Of a DNA stretch of 64,000 nucleotides, positions 53,924-62,856 are shown piece by piece (within the stretch, counting starts at the first letter, position 1; each line of letters starts with the position of its first letter). The translations under genes and the position numbers were made by a program. A model generated the notes under the pieces. The model ran no database searches, was not told the origin of the DNA, and saw only the letters and a list, made by a program, of their open reading frames with translations. Location of the stretch: the NCBI RefSeq assembly GCF_025960875.1, contig NZ_JAODLR010000010.1:62001-126000 (forward strand), written 5' to 3'. This DNA comes from Crystallibacter permensis (lineage in GTDB: Bacteria; Actinomycetota; Actinomycetes; Actinomycetales; Micrococcaceae).

Positions 53924-55342
53924 ATGATCGAAGCGGTATTGACGCTCCTTCTCGGGATTATCGTGATTCTTGCAATCATCGCGGCCAACGGTTATTTCGT
54001 GGCGCAGGAGTTCGCCTACATGTCGGTGGACCGCGCCAGCCTCGGAGCGCGCGCCGCGGCCGGCGACAAGGCTGCGCAACGCGCGCTGAAAGTCACGCGC
54101 CGCACCTCGTTCATGCTCTCCGGCGCACAGTTGGGCATCACTGTCACCGGACTGCTCATCGGCTATGTCGCCGAGCCGCTGGTGGGCGAGTCCCTGGGTG
54201 TACTGCTGGGTGGTGCCGGGGTGCCGGCGGCGCTGAGCATATCGGTGGGCACGGTGAGCGCGCTCGTCGTGGCCGCTGTTGTGCAGATGATTTTCGGTGA
54301 GCTGTACCCGAAGAACCTGGCGATCGCCAACGCCGAACCTCTCGCCCGCGCTCTTGCCCGGTCGACGACGATTTATCTCGCGCTGTTCGGGTGGCTGATC
54401 ACGGTGTTCGACCACGCGGCTAACGCTCTCTTGCGTGCCGTGCGTGTCGAACCGGTGCACGACGTTGACACGAGCGTGACAGCCGAAGATCTTGAACGCA
54501 TTGTCGCTGACTCCCGGGAGAGCGGTGACCTGCCCGAGGAGCTGTCGGTGCTCATTGACCGCATCCTCGACTTCCCCGACCGGACCGTCGAACACGCCAT
54601 GATCCCGCGCTCACAGGTCGGCACCGTTACACCGGACACGACCATGGGCCAGCTGCGCGCTCTCATGGCGCAGGAGCACACCCGCTACCCGGTGATCTCC
54701 GAGACGGAGGAGCCGCTCGGAGTCGTCCAGCTCACGGACCTACTCCGCAGCCGCGCGCCCGAGGAGGCCCCGGTGTCTTCCATCATGGTGCCCCCGCTCG
54801 TACTGCCAACGCTCATGTCGCTGCCTGACGCGCTGGCCAAGCTCACGCGGTCGCGCAACGAGCTTGCCTGCATCATCGACGAATACGGTGGCTTCGCGGG
54901 TGTCCTGACGGTCGAGGACCTGTCCGAGGAACTGGTCGGGGAACTCACTGACGAGCATGACGACGACCCGCCCGCTGTCATCACGCCCGAGCAGGAGAAC
55001 ACCTGGCGGATGAGCGGTGATATCCACGTCGACGAAGTCGAACGCGCCGTCGGCTACGAGTTGCCGGCCGGTGACTACGAGACCATCTCGGGTCTGCTCA
55101 TTGCCCACCGCGGTGAACTGCCGGTCACCGGCGAGGTGCTGCGGGTCGAGCTGCCCGACGACCCTCGTGATCTGGTGTTGGATCGACCTGTCCACCGTGT
55201 GCTCGAGGTTGAAGTGCTGGAACTTTCCCGGCACGTCCCCAGCGAACTGCTCGTGCGGCTTGTCCGGACCGCCGCTGACGGCGCAGGCTGCACGGATGAG
55301 ACCGCGATCGGCACCGAGGCCGAGACCGAGGAGGATCGATGA
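53924..55342 (+). CDS. CNNM/CorC-family protein with CBS pair
   Basis: A 472-residue protein. A CNNM membrane domain (residues about 1-190: NGYFVAQEFAYMSVDRASL, SGAQLGITVTGLLIGYVAEPLVGE, QMIFGELYPKNLAIANAEP) is followed by a CBS pair (AMIPRSQVGTVTPDTTMGQL, RNELACIIDEYGGFAGVLTVEDL) and a CorC-type C-terminal domain. The family exports Mg2+ or related ions. It overlaps a second CNNM gene by 4 bases. Confidence 0.92.
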   Translation: MIEAVLTLLLGIIVILAIIAANGYFVAQEFAYMSVDRASLGARAAAGDKAAQRALKVTRRTSFMLSGAQLGITVTGLLIGYVAEPLVGESLGVLLGGAGVPAALSISVGTVSALVVAAVVQMIFGELYPKNLAIANAEPLARALARSTTIYLALFGWLITVFDHAANALLRAVRVEPVHDVDTSVTAEDLERIVADSRESGDLPEELSVLIDRILDFPDRTVEHAMIPRSQVGTVTPDTTMGQLRALMAQEHTRYPVISETEEPLGVVQLTDLLRSRAPEEAPVSSIMVPPLVLPTLMSLPDALAKLTRSRNELACIIDEYGGFAGVLTVEDLSEELVGELTDEHDDDPPAVITPEQENTWRMSGDIHVDEVERAVGYELPAGDYETISGLLIAHRGELPVTGEVLRVELPDDPRDLVLDRPVHRVLEVEVLELSRHVPSELLVRLVRTAADGAGCTDETAIGTEAETEEDR

Positions 55343-56373
55343 GTGATCCGCTGATCGTGACCGCCGTGACCGTGCTGCTCATCGTACTGAGCGCGTTCTT
55401 TGTCATTATCGAGTTCTCACTGCTCGGTGCCCGCCGCCACCGGCTCGAGGCCGAAGCTGCGACGAACCGGTCCGCCCGTGCGGCGCTGCGCGGCATCAAC
55501 GAGCTGACGATCATGCTCGCCGGTGCGCAACTGGGTATCACCGCAGCCACTTTCGCCCTCGGCGCGGTTACCAAACCGGCCATCGACGCATGGCTGGGCC
55601 CCGTGCTCGCGTCCTGGGGGACTCCGGAGCAGTTTGCCGGCGGCGCCGCTTTCGCCCTCTCGCTGCTGTTCGTGACATTCCTGCATCTAGTCGTGGGCGA
55701 GATGGCGCCCAAGTCCTGGGCGATCGCGCACCCGGAAACCTCGGCCAAGCTCATCGGTGTGCCCGCGCGCGGCTTCATCTGGTTGGTGCGACCGTTGCTG
55801 AGCTGGGTCAACGAGATCGCCAACCGGCTGGTCGCAGCCAGCGGAGTAACTCCGTTGGACCGTGCGGTCGTCGGCGGCCAGGACGTCGACACGATCCGAC
55901 ACCTCGTTGAGCACTCCGCGTCCGTCGGTGCCCTCGACGCCTCCTTCCGCACCCAGCTCTCCGGTGTCCTTGAGCTCGAGAAGCTCACTATCCAAGCGCT
56001 GATCGCACCGGGCGGCGCGCCGACCATGGTGCCGGCCACAGCCACGGCCTCCCATGTGCAGGAAGCCGCCGCCCGCTCGGGCCACCTACGCATCCTCGTG
56101 GAGGACCTGGACGGGGGCATCCCCGGAGTCGTTCACGTCCGCGACACACTGCTCGAATCGCTGGAAAGGCCGGTTAGTGAGCTGACCCGCCCCGCGTTCA
56201 CGCTCGACGCCGGAACACCGGTCTACGAGGCCCTTGCCCAGATCCGGGCAGCCGGGGAGCAACTCGCCGCCGTCATGCACCACGGGCGTTTCGTCGGGGT
56301 GGTTACCCTCTCCGACGTCCTGTGCCGGGTCCTTCCCCGAGAACTCACCCAGGAGAAGCACACCGGTCAATGA
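55339..56373 (+). CDS. second CNNM-family protein
   Basis: A 344-residue partner of the preceding protein. CNNM domain (FFVIIEFSLLGARRHRLEAEA, AGAQLGITAATFALGAVTKP, LHLVVGEMAPKSWAIAHPE) plus a divergent CBS pair (LRILVEDLDGGIPGVVHVRDTL, AVMHHGRFVGVVTLSDVLCRVL), without the CorC tail. The tandem pair probably forms a heteromeric complex. Confidence 0.9.
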   Translation: MSDPLIVTAVTVLLIVLSAFFVIIEFSLLGARRHRLEAEAATNRSARAALRGINELTIMLAGAQLGITAATFALGAVTKPAIDAWLGPVLASWGTPEQFAGGAAFALSLLFVTFLHLVVGEMAPKSWAIAHPETSAKLIGVPARGFIWLVRPLLSWVNEIANRLVAASGVTPLDRAVVGGQDVDTIRHLVEHSASVGALDASFRTQLSGVLELEKLTIQALIAPGGAPTMVPATATASHVQEAAARSGHLRILVEDLDGGIPGVVHVRDTLLESLERPVSELTRPAFTLDAGTPVYEALAQIRAAGEQLAAVMHHGRFVGVVTLSDVLCRVLPRELTQEKHTGQ

Positions 56374-56590
56374 CGGGCGGAGCGCCGGAGGAGCAACAAC
56401 TCCGGGAACGGTCGAAAACTGCGAGAAGGGCGGGCTTGAGCCCCCTGAGGCCAGCGATCAGCCACACTTAATCGCGGCACTCTACGGCCTGAGACCTATC
56501 GAATCCGGGAATCGCGAAAACCCTGGGGGCGGTCCGGAACCGAGAGTGCAGGGATCGTTCCGGTCGAGGATCAGGTGTTGAGTGCCGCTC

Positions 56591-57961
56591 CTACGGGCGC
56601 CCGTCCCTGGCTTCATCGTTCTGGTAGATGTCGGGGACGCCGTCGTGGTCGGTGTCGATGGACTCGAGATTCTCGATAGCCCGGTAGTGGCGGTTGCGGG
56701 CCTGCAGCAACGCTCCGGCCAGCAGAGCCGCTGCCACAGAGCCGGTGAGGACCGCGACCTTGGCGTAGTCGGTGTCGACACTGCCTGCAGCGAAACTCAG
56801 CTCGGCGATGAGCAGGGAGACGGTGAAGCCAATCCCTGCCAGCAAGGACACGCCCACCAGGTCGATCCATTGGAAGGACGGGTCCAGGCGCCGGCGGGTG
56901 ATCTTGGTGGTGAGCCAGGTGGCACCGACGATCCCGATCGGTTTGCCCATGATGAGCCCGGCGATGATACCCACAGCGACGGGGGCGGTCAGGGCTGTGG
57001 TGAGTCCTTCCCAGCCACCCACTGCCACACCGGCAGAAAAGAAGGCGAACACTGGCACTGCGAACCCGGCAGAGATGGGGCGGAAGCGGTGTTCGAATTC
57101 CTCAGCCAAACCCGGGCCGGCCTCAGGTCCGCCGCTGGCCTTGCTGCGCATCACCGGGACTGCGAAACCGAGCAAAACGCCGGCAACGGTGGCATGGACG
57201 CCGGCCTCGTGAACCAGCACCCAGACCACCAGTCCCAGGGGCAGCAGGATGATCCAGAATGCCCAGGCGTGCCGGCTGAAGAACCGGGAGAAGCGATGCG
57301 TGAAGAAGGCGAAGACTGCCAGCGGGACCAATGCGAGCAGCAAGGGCGTGAGCGCTACGTCATCGGTATAGAAGACGGCGATGATTGTTATAGCCAACAG
57401 GTCATCCACCACCGCAAGAGTCAGCAGGAACAACCGCAACGCGGGAGGTAGGTGGGAGCCGATGATGGCCAGCACCGCCACGGCGAAAGCGATATCGGTG
57501 GCTGTGGGAATAGCCCACCCGCTGACCGTCTCCGGGTTCACAGCGTTGAATGCAACGTAGACGAGCGCCGGAACAGCAACCCCACCGACGGCTGCGGCGA
57601 CCGGGACCACGGCCTTGCTGAACTGGCGCAGGTCACCGGCCACGAACTCCCGCTTCAGCTCCAGACCCACGAGGAAGAAGAAGATGGCCAGCAACCCGTC
57701 GGCCGCCCATTTGCTGAGGCTGAGCCGCAGGTTCCAGGGCTCGTAACCGATCTCGTAGTCACGCAAGGCGAAGTAACTATCCGCGGCAGGAGAGTTCGCC
57801 CACACGATGGCGGCCAGTGCTGCAACGACCAGCAGTATGCCCCCGACGGTCTCTTTACGCAGGATCTCCCCGACACGGAGCACCTCGCGGTAGCTGCCAC
57901 GGTGGAGGCTATCGTGGCTGTGATCCTCCGGGCCAGTGGTGGGGTCGTCGTGGCTGGACAT
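56591..57961 (-). CDS. nhaA: NhaA Na+/H+ antiporter with C-terminal DxDxDG loop
   Basis: A 456-residue antiporter. The transport Asp pair is in [16 protein letters not shown], and [21 protein letters not shown] and [10 protein letters not shown] are also family signatures. About twelve helices. After the last helix ([19 protein letters not shown]) comes a short tail with [13 protein letters not shown], an EF-hand or thrombospondin-type calcium loop that ordinary NhaA lacks. It exchanges Na+ for protons. AAGGAG precedes the ATG. Confidence 0.92.
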   Translation of the reverse strand: MSSHDDPTTGPEDHSHDSLHRGSYREVLRVGEILRKETVGGILLVVAALAAIVWANSPAADSYFALRDYEIGYEPWNLRLSLSKWAADGLLAIFFFLVGLELKREFVAGDLRQFSKAVVPVAAAVGGVAVPALVYVAFNAVNPETVSGWAIPTATDIAFAVAVLAIIGSHLPPALRLFLLTLAVVDDLLAITIIAVFYTDDVALTPLLLALVPLAVFAFFTHRFSRFFSRHAWAFWIILLPLGLVVWVLVHEAGVHATVAGVLLGFAVPVMRSKASGGPEAGPGLAEEFEHRFRPISAGFAVPVFAFFSAGVAVGGWEGLTTALTAPVAVGIIAGLIMGKPIGIVGATWLTTKITRRRLDPSFQWIDLVGVSLLAGIGFTVSLLIAELSFAAGSVDTDYAKVAVLTGSVAAALLAGALLQARNRHYRAIENLESIDTDHDGVPDIYQNDEARDGRP

Positions 57962-58202
57962 GGGCGGCTCCTTGGTCTCCGGGTTCGTCGAATGTGCTCA
58001 TGCCGACTAGATTTCCTTAGCTCACCAGATCGACAGTCTACGCACGGACCGCCTCGACAGCCACCCCTTGTCCGGTTCACCTCCGGCTGGCAATGGCCAG
58101 CAACCGGAGCGGGCCCGGGAGCGAGCGCCCCCACACGGTCGCTGCCGCTGTGCCGGTAATGTGTCCGCCTCGTCGATTCCGGCCCGAACCGAAGACCCCG
58201 GA

Positions 58203-59357
58203 CTAGGGCGAGGTTCGGGTCTGGTCCGGGTTCCGGCGGCCCTTGTGGAGCCCGATTTCGTAGGCTGTGAAGGAGATGAGGGTGGCTGCGATCAATGGTA
58301 GTACGAACCAGGCCATGGCTGCGGTGAACCCTTCCAGGGCATCGTGTGCGGTAGCGGTCAGAACGACATATCCGGTGTAGGCCAGGTACAGCCCCACGAA
58401 CAGGATGCCCTCCCAACGCGCGATCGCGAAGCCGGTGAACGCGACGGGCAGCAGTGCCACCGCGGCTGCCAGCATCACCGGTATATCGAAGGCCACCGCA
58501 GCAGCGGATACGGGAATGCCCTCAAGAGAGATCAGGGCGGGCAGTCCGAGCACCACCCCAATGTTGAATATGTTGCTGCCGACCACGTTACCCACGGCCA
58601 GGTCTCGTTCACCGCGGCGCACCGCAATGATGGATGTCGCCAGTTCGGGCAGCGACGTCCCGACTGCCACTACAGTCAGACCGACCACGAGACTGCTCAC
58701 GCCCAGTGTGGCGGCAATGCTCACCGCGCCTTCCACGAGCAGTGTGGCACCGGCCACCAGTAAGGCGATCCCCAGCAGCACGAGCAGGAGCGATTTGGCG
58801 AAAGAGTCCGCAGGCGCCGCCTCTTTCTCTCCGGCCGAATCGGCGGTAGCTGAATCGGCGGTAGGCGAACCCCCGGCCGGGTCCGGCGTCGTGGGGATCT
58901 TCGCGTCGCGGCGGCCGATAACGACGGTCATCACAGTGTGCACCACCACGACGCAGAAGAGAACCAACCCATCCACGGCACTGATCCTCCCGTCCAGGGA
59001 CACGAGGAGCACCCCGACTGACAGGGCGACCATCAGGGGCAGGTCAAAGCGCACCAACCGCTGCTTCACAGCAAGCGGAACAACCAGTGCGGAAAGTCCG
59101 AGGATGAGCAGGACGTTGACGATGTTGCTGCCGACAACGTTGCCCACAGCGAGCCCGGGTTCGTCGCGCAGGACAGCGCCGATGGTCACGGCGAGCTCCG
59201 GTGCTGATGTGGCTGCCGAGACCACGGTGAGCCCGACCACCAGCGAGGAAATCCCCACGCGACGGGCCAGCGCTGAAGCCCCCCGCACCAGGAATTCCCC
59301 ACCCAGCACCAGCAACACCAGCCCAGCCACGATCCGTCCCACGTCAAGTGCATCCAT
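58203..59357 (-). CDS. CaCA-family Ca2+/cation antiporter (CaxA/YrbG type)
   Basis: A 384-residue antiporter with two inverted repeats, each holding the alpha motif: VGLTVVSAATSAPELAVT with GNVVGSNIVN, and VGLTVVAVGTSLPELATS with GNVVGSNIFN. An acidic loop of low complexity joins the halves. ATG 59357 is chosen; GTG 59378 would add seven residues. It moves Ca2+ or Na+ out. Confidence 0.9.
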   Translation of the reverse strand: MDALDVGRIVAGLVLLVLGGEFLVRGASALARRVGISSLVVGLTVVSAATSAPELAVTIGAVLRDEPGLAVGNVVGSNIVNVLLILGLSALVVPLAVKQRLVRFDLPLMVALSVGVLLVSLDGRISAVDGLVLFCVVVVHTVMTVVIGRRDAKIPTTPDPAGGSPTADSATADSAGEKEAAPADSFAKSLLLVLLGIALLVAGATLLVEGAVSIAATLGVSSLVVGLTVVAVGTSLPELATSIIAVRRGERDLAVGNVVGSNIFNIGVVLGLPALISLEGIPVSAAAVAFDIPVMLAAAVALLPVAFTGFAIARWEGILFVGLYLAYTGYVVLTATAHDALEGFTAAMAWFVLPLIAATLISFTAYEIGLHKGRRNPDQTRTSP

Positions 59358-59390
59358 GGGTAAGAGTGTACGGAGCACAGCCCAAGTCCT

Positions 59391-59732
59391 GCGACCGGCC
59401 AGCAGCAGACCGTCCTGCCCCTGCTGGCCGCCGAGGACTTCGGCCTGACCGGTTACACGGTCATCTTCACCTATATCGCCGCGTTCGGAATCACCAAGGC
59501 AACCAGCAACTACGCCGCCGGGATCCTCGTCGACCGCCTCGGACGCAAACCCGTCCTCCTGACCGGCTGGCTCTTCGCCGTACCGGTCCCCGCGATGCTC
59601 ATCCTGGCCCCGGACTGGGGATGGGTAGTCGCGGCAAACGTCCTGCTCGGCATCAACCAGGGCCTCACCTGGTCAACCACGGTCGTCATGAAAATCGACC
59701 TGATCGGCCCCGAAAAACGCGGACTCGCCATG
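59391..59732 (+). pseudogene. MFS transporter, internal fragment
   Basis: The frame starts at TGQQQTVLPLLAAEDFGLTGY and runs through AAGILVDRLGRKPVLLTGW to DLIGPEKRGLAM, matching the intact MFS at 33958 up to its GLAMGLNEAAG. It then runs straight into the 77-bp repeat. The start of the gene is missing and is best matched by the fragment at 50468. Confidence 0.75.
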
Positions 59733-59809
59733 CCGGACGAAAATCCCGGGTCCGCAGCCGGACGGAGTCCGGTTGACGGTACGGAGCGGACACGTATGAT
59801 CCGTCAGGA
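59733..59809. repeat. 77-bp repeat, copy 2
   Basis: Nearly identical to 45571-45647. It directly truncates the MFS fragment after GLAM, so it marks a recombination junction. Confidence 0.7.
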
Positions 59810-59986
59810 ATCTCAATGATGTTGTCAACGGATTCCTGCGGGTCGGTTAGGGCCCCGGTCACAATGAGGTGATCCACCAATGGGGCTTTGGAATCACGGG
59901 TGGGGATCCCCCCTCTGGATCAAGCGATCTCCTGTAGGGTTTCCGACCTGACACGTAGGGCGGCGGCGCAGAAGGAGGGGCAAACG

Positions 59987-60862
59987 TCAGGGGTTGCAGT
60001 AGTCACAAATACTTGGGGGTGCGGACGTTGTATCGGCTATGTCGCGGGTGTCGTGGTAAGGGCATTTGAGGCATCCAAACGTCTCAGCACGCGTCTCGCT
60101 GGTCGGCGTACCGCATGCACTGCACTGGAGCCCCGGTACCCGGCCGACTCGCCAGAACCCTGGAGTGCCGCAGGCTGGGCACAAGGAGCGAAGCTTATGG
60201 GCAAGGTCTTCGGCCGCGAGGCCGATTACTTCCATGCGTGTTGGGTTTGCGCTGGCACGCATGTCGGTCTCGATTAAGACCAAGCCGTTTGAAGATCGAG
60301 TCAACGCTCTCGAAAAGGCGCGCTCCAGGTCCTGCCAGCTCGCGATTCCCTTGCAGATGTACGTTCCGTCCTTGCCGTCAGGGCGAACGACCAGATGGTG
60401 TCCAGGAAACTGCACTTCACGGGCGAACGCCTGGGCTGCCGCCCACTCGCCGGTGAGCAGGTGATTGAAGTTTGTTTTCCCTTCGCCTATTCCCACCACC
60501 TCGAGATTGCGCTCGTTGTCCATCCAAACGATTAGTTCGATGTTCCACGGGAACATGCCGATGTAGGGATCCGGCCCAAAGGAACCCTCGCTGGCGATAC
60601 CCAGCAACAGGCCCGATAATTCCATGCCCACCGATGCCTTCTTACGGGCAGTTTCCGATTGTGTTCCTGCGCGGGAAATGTCACGTGTGAAAGTACCGAG
60701 CAAGTCCGTGTCGTAACCCGTGACATGTTCAACCCGGCACCCAAGTGCATGCTCCAGCGCGGGTCCTAGCACCCGCTCCTTCCCATGTTGGGTCAGCAGA
60801 GCGACGCGTTCACCGGCATAGATTGCATGCGGGATTGGATCATCAGATTCGGCCTTGGTCAC
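59987..60862 (-). CDS. DUF6671-family protein with C-terminal zinc ribbons
   Basis: A 291-residue protein. The N-terminal 210 residues match the DUF6671 pattern (AGERVALLTQHGKERVLGPALEHALGC, DTDLLGTFTRDISR, VEVVGIGEGKTNF-like strand, GLVLIETDMRASANPTRM). The tail has three Cys pairs (CPACGTPGFW, LQCSACGTP, FGCLKCPYHDT, ICDYC), i.e. zinc ribbons. The function of the family is not established. It is isolated from its neighbours. Confidence 0.7.
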   Translation of the reverse strand: MTKAESDDPIPHAIYAGERVALLTQHGKERVLGPALEHALGCRVEHVTGYDTDLLGTFTRDISRAGTQSETARKKASVGMELSGLLLGIASEGSFGPDPYIGMFPWNIELIVWMDNERNLEVVGIGEGKTNFNHLLTGEWAAAQAFAREVQFPGHHLVVRPDGKDGTYICKGIASWQDLERAFSRALTRSSNGLVLIETDMRASANPTRMEVIGLAAEDLAHKLRSLCPACGTPGFWRVGRVPGLQCSACGTPTSETRAETFGCLKCPYHDTRDIADTTSAPPSICDYCNP

Positions 60863-61121
60863 AACTCACCTTTCATGGAGCAGCAGAGGCTGAAGTGGCC
60901 GGCACCTCATCCCAGGTGCCGAGGCCGGGACAGTCCCCCAAACCTTCGAAGACATCCTAATAGACGAATTACGTTTCATGAATAGCAATGCGTATGTATG
61001 CGGCGATTTGTGAAATGCTGGCAGCACGAGCTTGCATCTGCGGCCAGTGAGTCCAGGGGACCCGGCAGGGTTCATTACTGCTCTTGTTCACTCCGTCGGG
61101 AAATAATCAGAGAGTCCTAAT

Positions 61122-62066
61122 GTGGTAGACCCCATCATCCTTTTCTTCATTCTTGGGGCGCTGGCCGGGCTGCTCCGGTCGGAGCTGCGCCTTCCGGCGG
61201 CAATCTATGAGTTCGTCACCATCGTGCTGCTGCTGGCCATTGGCCTTAAGGGCGGTGTGGAACTCGCCAAGCAGCCCTTTGGCGAACTGCTACCCCAGAT
61301 CCTGGCCGTAGTGGCGATGGGATTCTTCCTTTCCCTTCTGGCCTTCCCGGTGCTGCGCTACCTCGGACGCTTCAAACGTGCCGACGCAGCCTCCATTGCC
61401 GCCCACTATGGCTCCGTCAGTGTAGGTACCTTCGCCGTAGCCATCGCCTACCTGGGCACTCGACAGGTCGTCTTCGAAGAGCACATGCCGCTGCTTCTGG
61501 TGATGCTGGAAGTACCAGCCATCATCGTGGGCATAGTTTTGGCGCGGGGAGTCTCCAAGGAGACCAGGTGGAAAACGGTCGCTCACGAGGTCTTCCTCGG
61601 AAAAGGCATTGTCCTGCTCCTGGGTGGCCTGTTCATCGGCTGGATCGCCGGACCCGACGGCCTGTCCTCCATCGAACCCCTGTTTGTGGACATGTTCAAA
61701 GGGATCCTTGCCTTATTCCTGCTGGAAATGGGGCTGCTGACAGCAACGCAGCTCGGAGGCCTGCGCAAATACGGCGTGTTCCTAGCGGCTTTTGCCATCA
61801 TCATGCCGCTGTTCTCAGCCGTCATAGGTGCAGGGCTGGGCTGGGCATTAGGACTGTCGGTGGGCGGAACAGCTATTCTGGCAACACTGGCGGCAAGTGC
61901 CTCCTACATCGCGGCGCCGGCGGCCATGCGCATTTCCGTACCGGAAGCCAACCCCACGTTGTCGCTGGCGGCATCCCTAGGGATCACCTTCCCGTTCAAC
62001 GTGGTGGTGGGGATCCCGCTCTACCACGCCCTGTCCATCTGGATCCATACCTTCGCGAGGGGATAA
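61122..62066 (+). CDS. sbtA: SbtA-type sodium-dependent bicarbonate permease
   Basis: A 314-residue membrane protein of the SbtA family. The segments IYEFVTIVLLLAIGLKGGVEL and IAAHYGSVSVGTFAVAIAYL and the mirrored ASASYIAAPAAMRISVPEANP form its two inverted halves and ion/anion sites. About ten helices. It imports bicarbonate with Na+. It starts with GTG and is followed after 4 bases by the PII-like partner gene. Confidence 0.9.
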   Translation: MVDPIILFFILGALAGLLRSELRLPAAIYEFVTIVLLLAIGLKGGVELAKQPFGELLPQILAVVAMGFFLSLLAFPVLRYLGRFKRADAASIAAHYGSVSVGTFAVAIAYLGTRQVVFEEHMPLLLVMLEVPAIIVGIVLARGVSKETRWKTVAHEVFLGKGIVLLLGGLFIGWIAGPDGLSSIEPLFVDMFKGILALFLLEMGLLTATQLGGLRKYGVFLAAFAIIMPLFSAVIGAGLGWALGLSVGGTAILATLAASASYIAAPAAMRISVPEANPTLSLAASLGITFPFNVVVGIPLYHALSIWIHTFARG

Positions 62067-62070
62067 AGCC

Positions 62071-62373
62071 ATGGAAAGCCACCGACGCAAGCTCCTGACC
62101 ATCGTCACCGAGGCCGTCCTCGAATCAACCCTCGTCCGCGACATCGAGCAACACCACGCCCACGGATACACCATCACCGACGCGCGCGGGAAAGGCAGCC
62201 GGGGCGTCCGCGGAGCAGGCTGGGAAGCGAACAGCAATATCCGTATCGAGGTGGTCTGCGACGCCGTGATAGCGGAAGGCCTTGCTGCACACCTTCGCGA
62301 GCACTACTACGAGGACTACGCCATGATCCTGTTTCTGAGCGACGTCGAGGTCCTGCGGCCGGCCAAGTTCTAG
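62071..62373 (+). CDS. sbtB: SbtB-like PII protein
   Basis: A 100-residue PII-fold protein (KLLTIVTEAVLESTLVRDIEQHHAHGYTITDARGKGSRG; GWEANSNIRIEVVCD; YYEDYAMILFLSDVEVLRP). The T-loop ARGKGSRGVR and GWExNxNIRIE are the SbtB features that bind cAMP or adenine nucleotides and the SbtA channel. SbtB gates SbtA. It converges on the HTH gene, overlapping by a few bases. Confidence 0.9.
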   Translation: MESHRRKLLTIVTEAVLESTLVRDIEQHHAHGYTITDARGKGSRGVRGAGWEANSNIRIEVVCDAVIAEGLAAHLREHYYEDYAMILFLSDVEVLRPAKF

Positions 62374-62723
62374 GCCTTCGTGCCCTCCGCGGGCTGCCCC
62401 TTTTCAGGCACGAGCACAGCAAGGAGTTCGTCAAGCTGATGGCCGGCATCAACAGGGTGCCGGAACGGGCGGCCGAACACCACAGAATAGATGTTCCGCC
62501 TGCCTGCCCGTGTCCTGGTGATGTAGCCGGCCTCGACAAGGTCAGCAGCAATCTTCTGGGCGGCACGCTCCGTGACCCCCACCGTGGCAGCCAGGTCACG
62601 TAGCCGTATCTGCGGATCACGGGCAATGGTCAACAGTACGTGGGCGTGGTTAGTCAGGAACGTCCACCCGATGCCGCTGCCTGACACTTCGCTTTCCTTT
62701 GCTTCAAAATCTTCAGTCGCCAC
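62370..62723 (-). CDS. winged-HTH transcriptional regulator
   Basis: A 117-residue protein starting at GTG 62723. The DNA-binding part reads WTFLTNHAHVLLTIARDPQIRLRDLAATVGVTERAAQKIAADLVEAGYITRTRAGRRN (MarR/ArsR-like). A short tail follows (VDAGHQLDELLAVL). The frame is open upstream into the IS110 gene, but the start here fits the family. It may regulate sbtAB, which lies tail-to-tail. Confidence 0.75.
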   Translation of the reverse strand: MATEDFEAKESEVSGSGIGWTFLTNHAHVLLTIARDPQIRLRDLAATVGVTERAAQKIAADLVEAGYITRTRAGRRNIYSVVFGRPFRHPVDAGHQLDELLAVLVPEKGQPAEGTKA

Positions 62724-62856
62724 CCCTTGGACAATAGCGGATCTGGGCACGACGAAAGCGCCGCCGGTCCCAATCCACAGCAAGCACCCACAACGCTTAT
62801 GATCGCCAGGCGCAGGAATCGTCTCGTTACCAAGCCGCCGGTCGTAGACGGCTAGA

